Assembly (NCBI RefSeq): GCF_004769195.1 | Contig: NZ_RQET01000004.1 | Coordinates: 186,001 to 250,000, forward strand | DNA length: 64,000 nt | From: Leptospira fletcheri | GTDB lineage: Bacteria; Spirochaetota; Leptospiria; Leptospirales; Leptospiraceae | Direction: 5' to 3' | Shown here: positions 18,101 through 27,453 of the stretch, piece after piece | How the letters are laid out: each line of letters opens with the position of its first letter | How positions within the stretch are numbered: position 1 is the stretch's first letter | Notes under the pieces: generated by a model | The model's database searches: none | The model's input: only the letters and a program-made list of their open reading frames with translations | What the model was told of the DNA's origin: nothing | Made by a program: the position numbers and the translations under genes

Positions 18101-18133
18101 CAGATTGCCTCTCCTATCAGAGAAGGCAATCTG
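18101..18133 (-). terminator. Strong hairpin between CDF transporter and LOG gene
   Basis: CAGATTGCCT (18101-18110) pairs perfectly with AGGCAATCTG (18124-18133), a 10-bp stem, and CTC/GAG can extend it inward. It fills the gap between the CDF stop and the LOG start. No U-tract follows, so it could be an attenuator, a processing site or a stabiliser of the upstream message rather than an intrinsic terminator. Confidence 0.45.
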
Positions 18134-18134
18134 A

Positions 18135-19058
18135 TTAATAGAAACGGGGCGCCTCCCGGTCCAGGAGCGTACGGCCGTTCCGATTCACTTCCACCGGATC
18201 CGGATGAATCAAAACTTCCGTATACGGAAATTCTTCTTTGAGTTCGTCCAGAATAGAATCCAAAATCTTATGACTTTCTTCCAACGTAAGATTCTTGGGC
18301 ATTTCCAAATGAAATTCCAAGAACCGCCTTTCTCCCGCGGAACGTGTTCTGAGATCGTGATAGCCGAGCACCTGGGGGGATCTTCCTTTTACCACTCGCA
18401 AAATGGAATCCCTGTATTCGTGGGAGAGATCCCGGTCCATTAGGATATCCGTACTTTTTTTAAAAATTTCCCAAGCACCCTTTAAGAGATAGAGAGACAC
18501 TACCGCACCCGCCAAAGGATCCACCCAATCCCAGCCGGTTTGCATTGCCAAAGCCACCGAAAGCAGAACCAGCAGGTTTCCCAACAAATCCGAAACGTAA
18601 TGCAAATGATCCGCCGAGACCAAAAGAGATCCTGTTTTGCGGATCACGGATCTTTGGTATAAGACCAAAAAGGTGGTCAGAACAAGAGAAACCAACATGA
18701 CGTACAGGGAAGAAATCTCGGGAATTTCCGCCTTCGGTTTCAAAAAATGCCGAGCCGCATGAAATAGGATCCAACCGCCGGAGACGGCGACCAATAAACT
18801 CTGAAACAACCCTGCGATCGCTTCCGCCTTGCCGTAACCGTAGCGATGTTCCGAGTCCGCCGGTCTGGCCGCCTGATGCAACGCGTATAAATTTACGGAA
18901 GAAGTTAGAAAATCGAGACCTGAATCCAAAGCGGAAGCTAAAAGTGCCAAGGAGCCTTGAGAAACGCCGACCCATAACTTTAGGACGGCCAATAAACCGG
19001 CAGTCACCAAAGAAAATACGCCGGCAAGAATTTTGATTTGATTCGAGGAAGGATTCAT
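18135..19058 (-). CDS. Cation diffusion facilitator (zinc/iron efflux, FieF/YiiP type)
   Basis: 307 residues from ATG at 19058 (upstream in-frame codons lack a family match). Six membrane helices are followed by a cytoplasmic ferredoxin-like domain (about 210-290). The transport site is D45 and D49 in ALDSGLDF with H153 and D157 in HYVSD, the same 2-Asp/1-His/1-Asp set and even the same numbering as E. coli FieF. It exports Zn2+ or Fe2+ from the cytoplasm by proton antiport. The end holds a His-bearing segment (LIHPDP) as in the family. It is divergent from the predicted outer-membrane protein gene, with TATGTACATA (19089-19098) in the gap. Confidence 0.92.
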   Translation of the reverse strand: MNPSSNQIKILAGVFSLVTAGLLAVLKLWVGVSQGSLALLASALDSGLDFLTSSVNLYALHQAARPADSEHRYGYGKAEAIAGLFQSLLVAVSGGWILFHAARHFLKPKAEIPEISSLYVMLVSLVLTTFLVLYQRSVIRKTGSLLVSADHLHYVSDLLGNLLVLLSVALAMQTGWDWVDPLAGAVVSLYLLKGAWEIFKKSTDILMDRDLSHEYRDSILRVVKGRSPQVLGYHDLRTRSAGERRFLEFHLEMPKNLTLEESHKILDSILDELKEEFPYTEVLIHPDPVEVNRNGRTLLDREAPRFY

Positions 19059-19194
19059 GACTTCGTTTCCGCCCCAACACTTTTTCTTTATGTACATATA
19101 TCCTTTCTTTTTTAATTTCCCAACCCAAAAAAGGATTGGAGTTTCTATTTGGAGGCTTAGGCTTCCGAATTACGAAAACCGAAGAGGTGATCTT

Positions 19195-20463
19195 TTGAAA
19201 TCAATCCTAAGAACAAGTCTCGTTTTGCTCTTCTTCCTATCGATGATCTCCTTCTCCTCCTTGCGAGCACAGGGTTCCGCAGACAAAATTCCGGATCCGG
19301 ACGCTTTGGAGCGGGAAGCGGACGATCTGGAATACAAAGCGGGACGTTCCCAAAACCAGGACGAACGCAGAAAATTGGCTCAAGCGGCCGTAGATAAAAG
19401 AAGGCAAGCGGTCGAAGCGAGAAACGCGATTCAGGATCGGGAATTGAGTAAACCTTATACGGCGGGAGTCTTTGAACTGCAATCGATCGCCATGCAATCG
19501 ACTTGGGCTTCGGAGACGCTGGCCAGGGATCGGAACATAGGCGCCAATACGACAAGTGCGTTGCTGAGCTATTCAGGCTTGTACCAAACCGCTGCAAATA
19601 GTGCAAATTCTTTGGGAGTCAATCCGAATCTATTGAACAATAATTTCACCGCGTATTCTAATCCGCAGGGAAATTCCAGAACAGCGTATCCGGTACGATT
19701 GTCTTATCTAAGCAAAAACAAGAATTTCGGAATGGAATTGAGTTATCTGGATTTCAGGACCAAACCTTCTTATACTACCTTCGACGGAGTCCACTCCTCT
19801 TCGAACCTCTCCGCTATCCAGTTTCATTCTCCCGAGTACAAACGAGTGGATTATTCCTTCAATCTAGCTTGGTATTTTCCTACGGGGACCGGGGCCAGAA
19901 TCGGACCTTCCCTAGGGGTCAGAAACATCGATATCTATTCCAAAGAGTACGGAAATATTCCCGGAAATTACGGATTCGGTTCCATGAGCGAGAAAGCCGG
20001 AGGAATCGGTCCCCAAGCCGGATTCCGGATTTTCAAAAACCTGACCGCGAATCTTCTCGCTCACCTTCGCTTCGATTATTTCAGAACATTAGGACATTAT
20101 GATAGAACTAGCGCCGGCACGATTCTAGGTCTAGGCGGAAATCCGTATCTGCTGAACACCGGATCTACGAACACGGTAAAAGACAATCTACTCTCTAGGG
20201 TAGGATACGAAGTGGATGTGGGTATTTCCCTGTTGAGGACGAGATGGTTAAAATTTACCGTCGGATTTCAATATACGGAAATGGTTTCCCGGGTCAGCGG
20301 ATACAATTACAATGCCTCCGTGTTCGGCGGAACTCCGGGAGATACTCTGTACCTAAACCAAGTGTCCAAGACTTTGGACCAAACCTCCACGAATACGGGC
20401 CTGCAAAAGGATGTTCACGATAAATTTTACGGATTTTATCTGGGAGCTTCGTTGATCCTCTAA
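19195..20463 (+). CDS. Predicted outer-membrane beta-barrel protein
   Basis: 422 residues from TTG at 19195, chosen because AGAGGTGATC lies just upstream and the signal peptide (KSILRTSLVLLFFLSMISF, cut after LRAQ) then begins at once. A charged, Gln/Arg/Glu-rich helical segment (about 30-85) precedes a long region of alternating aromatic/polar strands, for example AYPVRLSYLSKNKNFGMELSY-like hairpins, with terminal FYGFYLGASLIL typical of a last barrel strand. These are the marks of a spirochaetal transmembrane outer-membrane protein. No family was recognised. The N-terminal helical part may form a periplasmic coiled coil. Confidence 0.75.
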   Translation: MKSILRTSLVLLFFLSMISFSSLRAQGSADKIPDPDALEREADDLEYKAGRSQNQDERRKLAQAAVDKRRQAVEARNAIQDRELSKPYTAGVFELQSIAMQSTWASETLARDRNIGANTTSALLSYSGLYQTAANSANSLGVNPNLLNNNFTAYSNPQGNSRTAYPVRLSYLSKNKNFGMELSYLDFRTKPSYTTFDGVHSSSNLSAIQFHSPEYKRVDYSFNLAWYFPTGTGARIGPSLGVRNIDIYSKEYGNIPGNYGFGSMSEKAGGIGPQAGFRIFKNLTANLLAHLRFDYFRTLGHYDRTSAGTILGLGGNPYLLNTGSTNTVKDNLLSRVGYEVDVGISLLRTRWLKFTVGFQYTEMVSRVSGYNYNASVFGGTPGDTLYLNQVSKTLDQTSTNTGLQKDVHDKFYGFYLGASLIL

Positions 20464-20471
20464 AACTCGAC

Positions 20472-20495
20472 AAAGTCGTCGCAAAGGACGACTTT
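20472..20495. terminator. Hairpin between convergent genes
   Basis: AAAGTCGTC (20472-20480) and GACGACTTT (20487-20495) form a 9-bp stem with a 6-base loop, 9 bases after the outer-membrane protein stop and 24 bases beyond the stop of the opposite DUF6580 gene. The weak pyrimidine tail suggests a bidirectional terminator. Confidence 0.6.
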
Positions 20496-20518
20496 CCTCT
20501 TCACAAGCCCGAACTCGT

Positions 20519-21049
20519 TTAAGCGACTTGTTGTTCCGGAACGAATCCAGACTTCTCCATTAGATAAAAAGAACCGAATAGAGTAGGAATGTAAATCGCG
20601 TCTCCTAACAAAGAGTTCTGGAAAAAAGGAATAGCCGCGATATAGCAAGTCGCCAGTCCTTCCGCATCCAGAGAGTACATCCCTGATGTAAGCCAAACGA
20701 AAAAGTTGGTCACGATAAAAAAGGCGGTCGAACCTAATAGTCCCGTGATCGCCAATGTTCCTACGGAAAGGCGATTTTTCAACCATCGACCTGTTAGGGC
20801 GAATAATACGAACATTCCATAAACCACGGGAACTAAAGCATGAAAGCCGAGGAAAGCATCGCTCAGAGCCATGATCGCTAGAGGTAAAAGAAGGGAGACC
20901 CAGCGATTTGCAAAGTACACTCCTCCAAAAAGGGACACGGCAAGTACCGGACTGAAATTCGGGGGATGAGGAAGAAATCGACTTACAACAGCCAAAACCA
21001 ATAGCGAGACGAGAACTATATTTCTAGATGGAATCATGATAGTTTCCAT
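20519..21049 (-). CDS. DUF6580-type small integral membrane protein
   Basis: 176 residues with five or six hydrophobic helices and short loops. Motifs such as SRFLPHPPNFSPVLAVSLFGG and ALSDAFLGFH fit the DUF6580/ECF-transporter S-component-like proteins, which sit in the inner membrane and may bind a small substrate. The last helix region is DAIYIPTLFGSFYLME. No energising ATPase is near. An ATG at 21037 with GGA upstream is an alternative start. The function is unknown. Confidence 0.75.
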   Translation of the reverse strand: METIMIPSRNIVLVSLLVLAVVSRFLPHPPNFSPVLAVSLFGGVYFANRWVSLLLPLAIMALSDAFLGFHALVPVVYGMFVLFALTGRWLKNRLSVGTLAITGLLGSTAFFIVTNFFVWLTSGMYSLDAEGLATCYIAAIPFFQNSLLGDAIYIPTLFGSFYLMEKSGFVPEQQVA

Positions 21050-21147
21050 AGAGTGAATTCACAAACGGCCTCGTCAATCAATTCAAGATCGTTTTTGTTT
21101 CGGGAAAAAAGGTAGGAATTCTTATCGGCCCGCCGAGCCTATCCTCT

Positions 21148-22350
21148 ATGCAGGCTCCGAACCCCAAAGACTATACCGATTCTCTGTCTTATCTTCGAGA
21201 TATAACCGCTAAACTCAGAGGGCCGGAAGGCTGTCCCTGGGACAAGGAACAGACGCATCAGACCTTGATTCCCTACATTCTCGAAGAGTCCCAAGAAGTC
21301 GTTGATGCCCTATTAAAAGAGGACGACGAACATTCCAAAGAGGAACTAGGCGACCTGTTATTTCAGATCGTTCTGCACGCGCAAATCGCTTCCGAAAGAG
21401 GCGCATACACGTTGGAAGACATCGCCAAAGACGTGGCCGAAAAATTAGTGCTGAGACACCCGCATGTTTTCGATCCGGAAAGCTCGGGATTCGGATCCTC
21501 GAATGAAGTGGTCGCAAACTGGGAACTTCTGAAACAAAAAGAAAAACAAACCAGAGGGAAAAAAGAAACGGAGTCTTCGTCCATTCTCAAAGAGGTTCCT
21601 GAGTCGTTCCCTTCCTTGTTGAAGGCCGAAAAATACCAAAAGAAAGCCGCGAAAGTCGGCTTCGATTGGAAGGACATGCGCGGAGTAGAAGAGAAACTTA
21701 AGGAAGAACTGGAGGAATTCCTAACCGAAGTTAAGGCTACGCCCGACGTTTCCGCCAACCAAGTCCGGATAGAAGAGGAATTGGGGGATTTTATTTTCAG
21801 TATCGTAAATCTTGCCAGAAAACTCGGGATTTCGGCGGAGTCTGCGCTTACAAGAACCAACCGAAAATTCAAACGTAGAATCGATTTCATACAGTCCGAA
21901 TTGGCAAAACATGGTAAAATCTTTGCGGAGACACCACTGGAAGAATTGGACGAGTTGTGGAACGCGGCTAAAATTCCGGAAAAACGGACCGCGTCCGATC
22001 TCATGACCGAGAAACAAAACCTTACTTCGGATGCGGTACGGGAACTCTCATCCTATTTTCTTTGGAAAGAGAAAGAGACTTCCGAAAATGATTGGCCCAA
22101 GGAATTCTCTTTTCACCACAAATCGGAGGAATACAGGATCGTGTTTTCAGGATTAGGAGCGATTACGTTGCTCCCTGCAAAGGATCCCTGGGGAAGAAAA
22201 GGACAACCTATCTTCTATCTCAATTTGGAGAACAAAGAGCCGGGAAACGGGACTTGGACAGATTTAGAAGGTAAATCCTTTCTCAGCTCCGAAGAAATCC
22301 ACCTTGGAATCCTTTCTGCCATACGCTCCTATAAGGAAATTATAAAATAA
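21148..22350 (+). CDS. mazG: Nucleoside triphosphate pyrophosphohydrolase MazG with C-terminal extension
   Basis: 400 residues. Residues 1-275 are a full two-domain MazG: domain 1 has [18 protein letters not shown] and [17 protein letters not shown]; domain 2 has [27 protein letters not shown] and the terminal [12 protein letters not shown]. MazG hydrolyses (d)NTPs to NMP and pyrophosphate, clearing abnormal nucleotides and, in E. coli, lowering ppGpp. The last 125 residues (from about 276) are not part of ordinary MazG, which is near 265 residues. They look like a beta-rich domain ([19 protein letters not shown]) of unknown role. ATG at 21148 begins directly before the conserved region. Confidence 0.93.
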   Translation: MQAPNPKDYTDSLSYLRDITAKLRGPEGCPWDKEQTHQTLIPYILEESQEVVDALLKEDDEHSKEELGDLLFQIVLHAQIASERGAYTLEDIAKDVAEKLVLRHPHVFDPESSGFGSSNEVVANWELLKQKEKQTRGKKETESSSILKEVPESFPSLLKAEKYQKKAAKVGFDWKDMRGVEEKLKEELEEFLTEVKATPDVSANQVRIEEELGDFIFSIVNLARKLGISAESALTRTNRKFKRRIDFIQSELAKHGKIFAETPLEELDELWNAAKIPEKRTASDLMTEKQNLTSDAVRELSSYFLWKEKETSENDWPKEFSFHHKSEEYRIVFSGLGAITLLPAKDPWGRKGQPIFYLNLENKEPGNGTWTDLEGKSFLSSEEIHLGILSAIRSYKEIIK

Positions 22351-22454
22351 TAGGAAATTTTTTGCCGTTTCATCATGAATCCGACATCAACTTTACGTAA
22401 TTATCCATGTTCTTTTTTTGTCCGGAATGTTGAATTTTATCGTCGATTTTATAT

Positions 22455-23324
22455 ATGGGAAAAAAGACCGCTACAGACGGATCTCAATTAGGGGAAAAGA
22501 CCCTTCCGAACTCGGATCCCGCACGGAGACCGCTTAAGGTATTGGCTGTGGATTCGGGCAAGGTAGCTCGTAAGTGGATCATTTCCGAATTTAAGGACCA
22601 AGGATTTCAGATCTCCGAAGCCTCCGATCTGCAGGAAGCGGCTCGTTTGGCGTTTATGGAAAAATTCGAAGTAATCACCGTAGGGCTTTATTTCCGCGAA
22701 GGAACCGGATTCGATCTTTGCAATTCAATCCGTAAGGACAGGATCAATGGAAAGCCGTTCGCATCCTCCGACGCAAAAATACTTTTCATCACTTCGGAAT
22801 ACAACGACTCCAATCGTATTAAGGCTCACGACGCGGGTGCCGACGGGTTCCTGGAAAAAAAACCGGATTTAACTCCTTTAAAAGAAACGTTACAGCTCAT
22901 TATCAAAGATTTAAAGAGCGAGATTCCAGGGACGGAAGACCGGCATACTAAGGATGCTTCTCGGTTAAAATCCGTGCTGATGGTGGACGACTCGGAACTG
23001 AATCTTGTGCTTTCCAAGAGGTTATTAGAATCCAAAGGATTGAAAGTTCAAACGGCGATTTCGGGCGAACACGCGCTAAGAATTCTGCTGGAAGAACCCG
23101 AAAAATACGAAGCGCTCTTAACCGACATGTATATGCCCGGAATGAACGGCGATTGCCTTTGCGCTCGAGTGATGCAGGAATCGAAATTTTCCGGTTTAAA
23201 ATTAGCGATCATTACCGCTTCGAATGAACTAGACTCCGAAACCGACAAAATCCCTTCTAACGTAAAGATTCTTGTAAAACCTTTCGATGCGGACGAAATC
23301 GTCGATTTTGTATCCGCCGATTAA
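22455..23324 (+). CDS. Double receiver-domain protein (pseudo-receiver plus receiver)
   Basis: 289 residues with two CheY-like domains and no output domain. Receiver 1 (about 27-155) is degenerate: only one acid remains in the pocket (AVDSGK) and the phospho-Asp position in EVITVGLYFREG is Gly, although the T (FITSE) and K (LEKKP) remain. Receiver 2 (about 172-289) is complete, with VDDSE, phospho-Asp 224 in LLTDMYMPGMNG, T in IITAS and K in LVKPF. It probably acts as a phospho-regulated adaptor or sink in a relay. No kinase is adjacent. The stop overlaps the convergent downstream gene by 4 bases. Confidence 0.9.
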   Translation: MGKKTATDGSQLGEKTLPNSDPARRPLKVLAVDSGKVARKWIISEFKDQGFQISEASDLQEAARLAFMEKFEVITVGLYFREGTGFDLCNSIRKDRINGKPFASSDAKILFITSEYNDSNRIKAHDAGADGFLEKKPDLTPLKETLQLIIKDLKSEIPGTEDRHTKDASRLKSVLMVDDSELNLVLSKRLLESKGLKVQTAISGEHALRILLEEPEKYEALLTDMYMPGMNGDCLCARVMQESKFSGLKLAIITASNELDSETDKIPSNVKILVKPFDADEIVDFVSAD

Positions 23325-23977
23325 GGAAGAAATTCCAATCCTACCAAAACGTCCGGAAAACATTCCTTTCGGATTTCCCCTTCGACTTTCGGTAATTTGG
23401 AATACCAACTCTTGTCCTCGTATTGTAGATCCATCCAATAAAAATAGAGACTAGCTTCTCCGAGTTCGTTCTCGATTTTGATTTCGGAAAAATCCTTTTT
23501 CAGATCCCCGATCCTTTCGAAAGTTTCGTTGTTTTTCGTCTTGTAATGCACTTCCCAAGGTTCGGCTCGAAACGGAGTACCTTGCGGATTCGGTTTTCCC
23601 TGATTCAGTTTCCAGCTTTTGATCAGAATTCTGGAAACGTCTTCATATTTTAAGATTTTTGAATATAAAACGTTTTCTCTTTTATGCTTAAAGGAAAATT
23701 CCTTCGGAGCGGATTTCCAAGTTCCGACGATGGTTCTCCCGTCACAGAAGAAACCCCTGATCTTGGGCCCTTCCGAAGCGCCGCTCTGCCCCACGCTGGC
23801 ACCCACCTTGTTGGATTCCCCCCGAACATCGAATACCGGTTCGGTAGGTGATACGGGCTCTTTGGGTAAGGGAATTTTTTGGGCAAACAAAGACCCGGCA
23901 AGGAATATCGAAAAAAGGAGGAGCCGATGCGAGCCCCTCCTCTCCGGTTTTCCGTTTTTTACGGAAGATCGATCCAT
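23321..23977 (-). CDS. Exported protein of unknown function downstream of icd
   Basis: 218 residues. A basic N-terminus and a hydrophobic core (LLLFSIFLAGSLFA) form a signal peptide ending near FAQ. A Pro-rich linker with SPTEPV follows, then a beta-rich domain with FFCDGRTIVGTW and two Cys (the other in KECFPDVLVG). I do not recognise a family. The ATG is 4 bases after the icd stop and has AAGGA upstream, so it is co-transcribed with icd. A functional link to the enzyme is not evident since this product is exported. Confidence 0.7.
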   Translation of the reverse strand: MDRSSVKNGKPERRGSHRLLLFSIFLAGSLFAQKIPLPKEPVSPTEPVFDVRGESNKVGASVGQSGASEGPKIRGFFCDGRTIVGTWKSAPKEFSFKHKRENVLYSKILKYEDVSRILIKSWKLNQGKPNPQGTPFRAEPWEVHYKTKNNETFERIGDLKKDFSEIKIENELGEASLYFYWMDLQYEDKSWYSKLPKVEGEIRKECFPDVLVGLEFLP

Positions 23978-23981
23978 GTCC

Positions 23982-25178
23982 TTAAAGGCGTTTTTGGATC
24001 GCCTCCATAAACTGGAAGGTGTCCAATTCCTTCGGATTCGAGCTCGTCGTCAATAAGGTCAAATCCTTGGTCATTTCTCCGTCCTGGATCGTATCGATGA
24101 CGGCCTTTTCCAATTTTTGCGCGAATTTGACGACTTCGGGCGTTCCGTCCAATTCGCCTCTCTTTTCCAGCGCTCCCGTCCATGCGAAGATGGAAGCTAC
24201 GGAATTCGTGGAAGTACTTTCCCCTTTTTGGTACTTACGGTAGTGGCGGGTCACGGTACCGTGAGCGGCTTCGTATTCGAATTTACCATCGGGAGAAACC
24301 AATACGGAAGTCATCAGACCGAGAGAACCGAAGCCGGAAGCGACCATGTCGGACATCACGTCTCCGTCGTAATTCATCAGGGCCCAAAGCATTCCACCTT
24401 CGTTTTTGACGATCTGCGCCACAGCGTCATCGATCAAGAAATAGGAATATTCGATTCCGACTTTTTTGAGTTCATCCGCTCTCTTTTGCGAGACTTGGTC
24501 GAAAATCGCTCTGAAACGAGCGTGGTATTTTTTCGAAATCGTATCTTTGGTCGCGAACCAGATATTGATCTTTTCGGAAATCGCGTAATTGAAGCAGGCC
24601 TGGGCGAAACTTTCGATCGATTTGTCAAGGTTGAACTGGCCCATGATCACTCCGGGACCGTCGAAATCGTTGATCAAGACCCTTTCTTTTTCCTTTCCGT
24701 CTTTAGTAGTAAATACGATCTCCACTTTTCCGGCTTCCGGAATGTAAAGCTCTGTATCTTTGTACAAGTCTCCGAAGGCATGACGGCCGACTACGATAGG
24801 TTTTTTCCAGGACCGGAGCGCGGAAGGGATATTGTTTACGATGATCGGTTTGCGGAATACGGTTCCGTCCAAAATGGACCGAATCGTTCCGTTCGGGGAT
24901 TTCCATTCTTTCTTTAGATTGTACTCTTTTACTCGATCCTGATTGGGAGTTATGGTTGCGCACTTGACGCCGACTCCATATTTTAGAATCGCATTGGCGG
25001 AATCGACCGTAACCTTATCGTCCGTCTTGTCCCGGTATTCCACTCCGAGATCGTAATAGTCCAGTTCTATGTCCAGATAGGGATGAATGAAACGATCCTT
25101 GATTTCCTTCCAGATGATGCGGGTCATTTCGTCCCCGTCCAGCTCCACTAATGGAGTTTTCACCTTGATCTTAGCCAT
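23982..25178 (-). CDS. icd: NADP-dependent isocitrate dehydrogenase (type II)
   Basis: 398 residues, the length and sequence style of the eukaryote-like type II homodimeric enzymes rather than E. coli Icd: [13 protein letters not shown] at the start, [16 protein letters not shown] for substrate binding, [19 protein letters not shown] for the metal/dimer region, and [16 protein letters not shown] for NADP binding. It converts isocitrate to 2-oxoglutarate and CO2 in the TCA cycle, making NADPH. The ATG at 25178 is preceded by AAGGAG at 6 bases. Confidence 0.97.
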   Translation of the reverse strand: MAKIKVKTPLVELDGDEMTRIIWKEIKDRFIHPYLDIELDYYDLGVEYRDKTDDKVTVDSANAILKYGVGVKCATITPNQDRVKEYNLKKEWKSPNGTIRSILDGTVFRKPIIVNNIPSALRSWKKPIVVGRHAFGDLYKDTELYIPEAGKVEIVFTTKDGKEKERVLINDFDGPGVIMGQFNLDKSIESFAQACFNYAISEKINIWFATKDTISKKYHARFRAIFDQVSQKRADELKKVGIEYSYFLIDDAVAQIVKNEGGMLWALMNYDGDVMSDMVASGFGSLGLMTSVLVSPDGKFEYEAAHGTVTRHYRKYQKGESTSTNSVASIFAWTGALEKRGELDGTPEVVKFAQKLEKAVIDTIQDGEMTKDLTLLTTSSNPKELDTFQFMEAIQKRL

Positions 25179-25244
25179 TGGGTTCTCCTTATATTGAATT
25201 CGATGAATTAAAGTTAAAGCGCGGTGTGTCCATTTTCCAAGGAC

Positions 25245-25820
25245 TTACGACTTGGGGAAAGAAGGATTCTCTTTAATTTTCAGGATTCCGTTACGTAGAT
25301 AATGTAGGTTTTGAGTGCCGAAATAATTGATGGCCACCGGAAGGGAGACGATTCCCAAAACGGAAAAATATCGATATCTCAGGGAATCTTTTTGGGAAAC
25401 GTTTTGGATGTTCTTTTCCAATTTGCACAGGATCCGTTTCCATCTTTCGAAAACCGATTGGAGACTCGAATTGCATTCCTCAAAATACAATTCCTCCGCC
25501 GAAGTCACGACTACGTCTTTTAAGCCTGTAGGCAGCGGGGGAGATCCGAACAAATCCCGAACCCGGACCAAGTCTTTTTCGATTTCAGATTCTTGCTGTC
25601 GAGGAATCGGTAAAATGGAACTAATCCCGATGGAAATCGGTAAAGAAAGTCGGAAGAGAAAATCCGACGCCACCATGGAATTCAGGTAGCGACGGACGGT
25701 TTCACCCAGAGAGTCCGGGTGGTCAAGCTGAATGTCGTTCAGGTTCTTGACGGTTTGGATTGTATATTGGCTGAGCTTGATCTTTTCGATCCAGAACAGA
25801 CTCAATAGTTCCGTGTCCAT
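25245..25820 (-). CDS. Uncharacterised protein
   Basis: 191 residues; no family recognised. The N-terminal half is amphipathic helix (LLSLFWIEKIKLSQYTIQTVKNL). Two moderately hydrophobic stretches occur (FLFRLSLPISIGISSILPI and FSVLGIVSLPVAINYFG), possibly membrane-associated. Three or four Cys are scattered. It lies 66 bases upstream of icd on the same strand and 108 bases downstream of the small His-rich membrane protein. The start at 25820 has no clear ribosome binding site. The coding call rests on frame length and residue composition. Confidence 0.55.
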   Translation of the reverse strand: MDTELLSLFWIEKIKLSQYTIQTVKNLNDIQLDHPDSLGETVRRYLNSMVASDFLFRLSLPISIGISSILPIPRQQESEIEKDLVRVRDLFGSPPLPTGLKDVVVTSAEELYFEECNSSLQSVFERWKRILCKLEKNIQNVSQKDSLRYRYFSVLGIVSLPVAINYFGTQNLHYLRNGILKIKENPSFPKS

Positions 25821-25928
25821 GGCGGTATGGGTACATTTTTTAGGTTTCCCTTTTTTGGCAATCCCTATACGCCTGTGGAAATCTCCGTACGGTTTTTTCC
25901 GACCGGACCTGCGACCTTTTTCGCAGTT

Positions 25929-26231
25929 TCAACCTTCCCGTTTCGGATTCTCTCCCATCGATTTGCGCATTTTTCTCTTCATCCTGTATTTCCAATGTCT
26001 TCTATGTCTGCCTCCACCAAATCCGTGTCCGCCTTTGAAGAGAAGATGCGAAAGTACGAAAATTCCGAGTGCTTGTAAATACGTTATTTGTTTCCAACCA
26101 AATAATTCAGGCAAAAGCCAATTCCACAATTGCCAAACGATCGCAGCCGCTCCGAAAAAAAACAGGGGGATAAAGAGAATCCCAGCAAAAATCCTTCCCA
26201 CTCTGTGCCTATGTCTATGAGTTTCCTTCAT
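25929..26231 (-). CDS. Small His/Arg-rich membrane protein paired with ECF sigma factor
   Basis: 100 residues: a His/Arg N-terminus (THRHRHRVGR), two membrane helices (about 14-35 and 50-65), and a basic tail with GGHGFGGGRHRRH. The ATG has AGGA at 8 bases and lies 13 bases after the stop of the ECF sigma gene, so the two form an operon. Small membrane partners of ECF factors often act as anti-sigma or sensor proteins; the His clusters could bind metal. Both roles are inferred. No named family. Confidence 0.65.
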   Translation of the reverse strand: MKETHRHRHRVGRIFAGILFIPLFFFGAAAIVWQLWNWLLPELFGWKQITYLQALGIFVLSHLLFKGGHGFGGGRHRRHWKYRMKRKMRKSMGENPKREG

Positions 26232-26244
26232 AATTCGTTCCTAA

Positions 26245-26778
26245 TCAATATTCTTCGAGGAATAAGGACTTCAGTTCCTTCAACCTTTTTTCGAGAAAAT
26301 TCCTCGCAGAAGACTTTCTGGCCGACAAAGTACCTTCCGGAATTCCAGTCTCTTCCGAGATCTCTCGGAATGTCTTTCCTTCGATCACATTTGCGACGAA
26401 AGCGGTTTTCTGATCCGCCGGAAGTTCTTCGATTGCGAGAGAAAGTTCTTCAAGCATCAAATTTCTGTAAAATTGTCTTTCCGGACCGATCCCCTCGTAG
26501 GAAAGGGAATTTTCGGATAGAAATTCGTTTTCGAGCCTTGTCCCTAGGTAACGTCCCGTCTTTTTCTTTCGATACCAATCTCCCACCTTGTTGCGCAATA
26601 CTGCATACACGTAAGCCAAAAGGTATTCGATGGACCCACTGGAATCCAATTCGGTTACTGCAACCAAGAAAGATTCCTGCAAAAGATCTTCTGCCTCTTC
26701 AGGATCCGAAATTCGGGATCGTATCCATGCAAGGATCTTATTCCTTTCCCTTCGATAGATTTTATCCACGGATAGCAA
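26245..26778 (-). CDS. ECF-type RNA polymerase sigma factor
   Basis: 177 residues with sigma region 2 (ISDPEEAEDLLQESFLVAV, YVYAVLRNKVGDWYRKKK) and region 4 (ELPADQKTAFVANVIEGKTFREISEETGIPEGTLSARK with its helix-turn-helix), joined by a short linker and lacking regions 1 and 3, which is the ECF layout. It directs polymerase to a stress regulon. TTG at 26778 has AAGGA 4 bases upstream. It is followed by the small His-rich membrane protein, its likely control partner. Confidence 0.9.
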   Translation of the reverse strand: MLSVDKIYRRERNKILAWIRSRISDPEEAEDLLQESFLVAVTELDSSGSIEYLLAYVYAVLRNKVGDWYRKKKTGRYLGTRLENEFLSENSLSYEGIGPERQFYRNLMLEELSLAIEELPADQKTAFVANVIEGKTFREISEETGIPEGTLSARKSSARNFLEKRLKELKSLFLEEY

Positions 26779-27018
26779 CGGTTCCTTTTTTCCTCTAATA
26801 CCGTAGTTGTTTCAAAAGGAGAATCCCCGATTTTTTTTCCGAATTCTAGAAAAAAGGTAAAAAAATAATCCAAAAGGATCGCGATGAAATTTCCAGTACA
26901 TCGTCCATAGTGCAGTGCCTCCCGCCTTCCCTTTCCATGTTGTCCTGAACGGAGTTTCCCCGGATTTTTTTGCGATTGGTCCTGAGGATTTTCGACAAGA
27001 GAGACCGGAGGAACTTAG

Positions 27019-27453
27019 GTGCAGACAAAGAGAATAGGAGAACTTACGGAAGATTCGGAGTGGAGAAAGTTGAACAAGGATAAGCTCGGTTTTTTTAGGA
27101 TCGTGAGGACGTTGAATCGATATTACGATTCTATCCGACAAGCGGAGCATATCGATCCGGCTTCTTTCCGGAAAAGACTCGTAGAAACCGTCCCCGAAAA
27201 AACGGAGATCTTTTTTAAAAAATTCGGATCTTACGAATACTTGGTATTTGCAAGGATATTTTCCAAAGGAAAAAGCGAATCGGATTCCTGGATCCACATA
27301 GACGGCATCCGCCAGGAACAGGACGACATGAGAGAACGGGCCGTTCCGGATCATCCGGTTTTCAGCATACGATGTCTCAGCGACATTTACGAGGATTCCT
27401 GTACGGAAGTTACCGACTCCGAATTGGAATCGATCGATTGCCTTGGCGCCTAA
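27019..27453 (+). CDS. Uncharacterised protein
   Basis: 144 residues, acidic, no signal or membrane segment. GTG at 27019 is supported by GGAGG 7 bases upstream, a strong site that also argues against the longer opposite-strand frame over the same bases. The N-terminal half is helical and basic (EWRKLNKDKLGFFRIVRTLNRYYD); the rest alternates strand and helix and ends with several Cys and Asp (RCLSDIYEDSCTEV). No family recognised. Confidence 0.65.
   Translation: MQTKRIGELTEDSEWRKLNKDKLGFFRIVRTLNRYYDSIRQAEHIDPASFRKRLVETVPEKTEIFFKKFGSYEYLVFARIFSKGKSESDSWIHIDGIRQEQDDMRERAVPDHPVFSIRCLSDIYEDSCTEVTDSELESIDCLGA

Noticed and set aside
24117..24917. 266-residue open frame on the plus strand inside icd
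   Set aside because: It is antisense to the well-supported isocitrate dehydrogenase, with biased composition and no ribosome binding site.
25732..26220. Plus-strand frame of 162 residues
   Set aside because: It is antisense to two minus-strand genes, is rich in Pro/Phe/Arg, and has no start signal.
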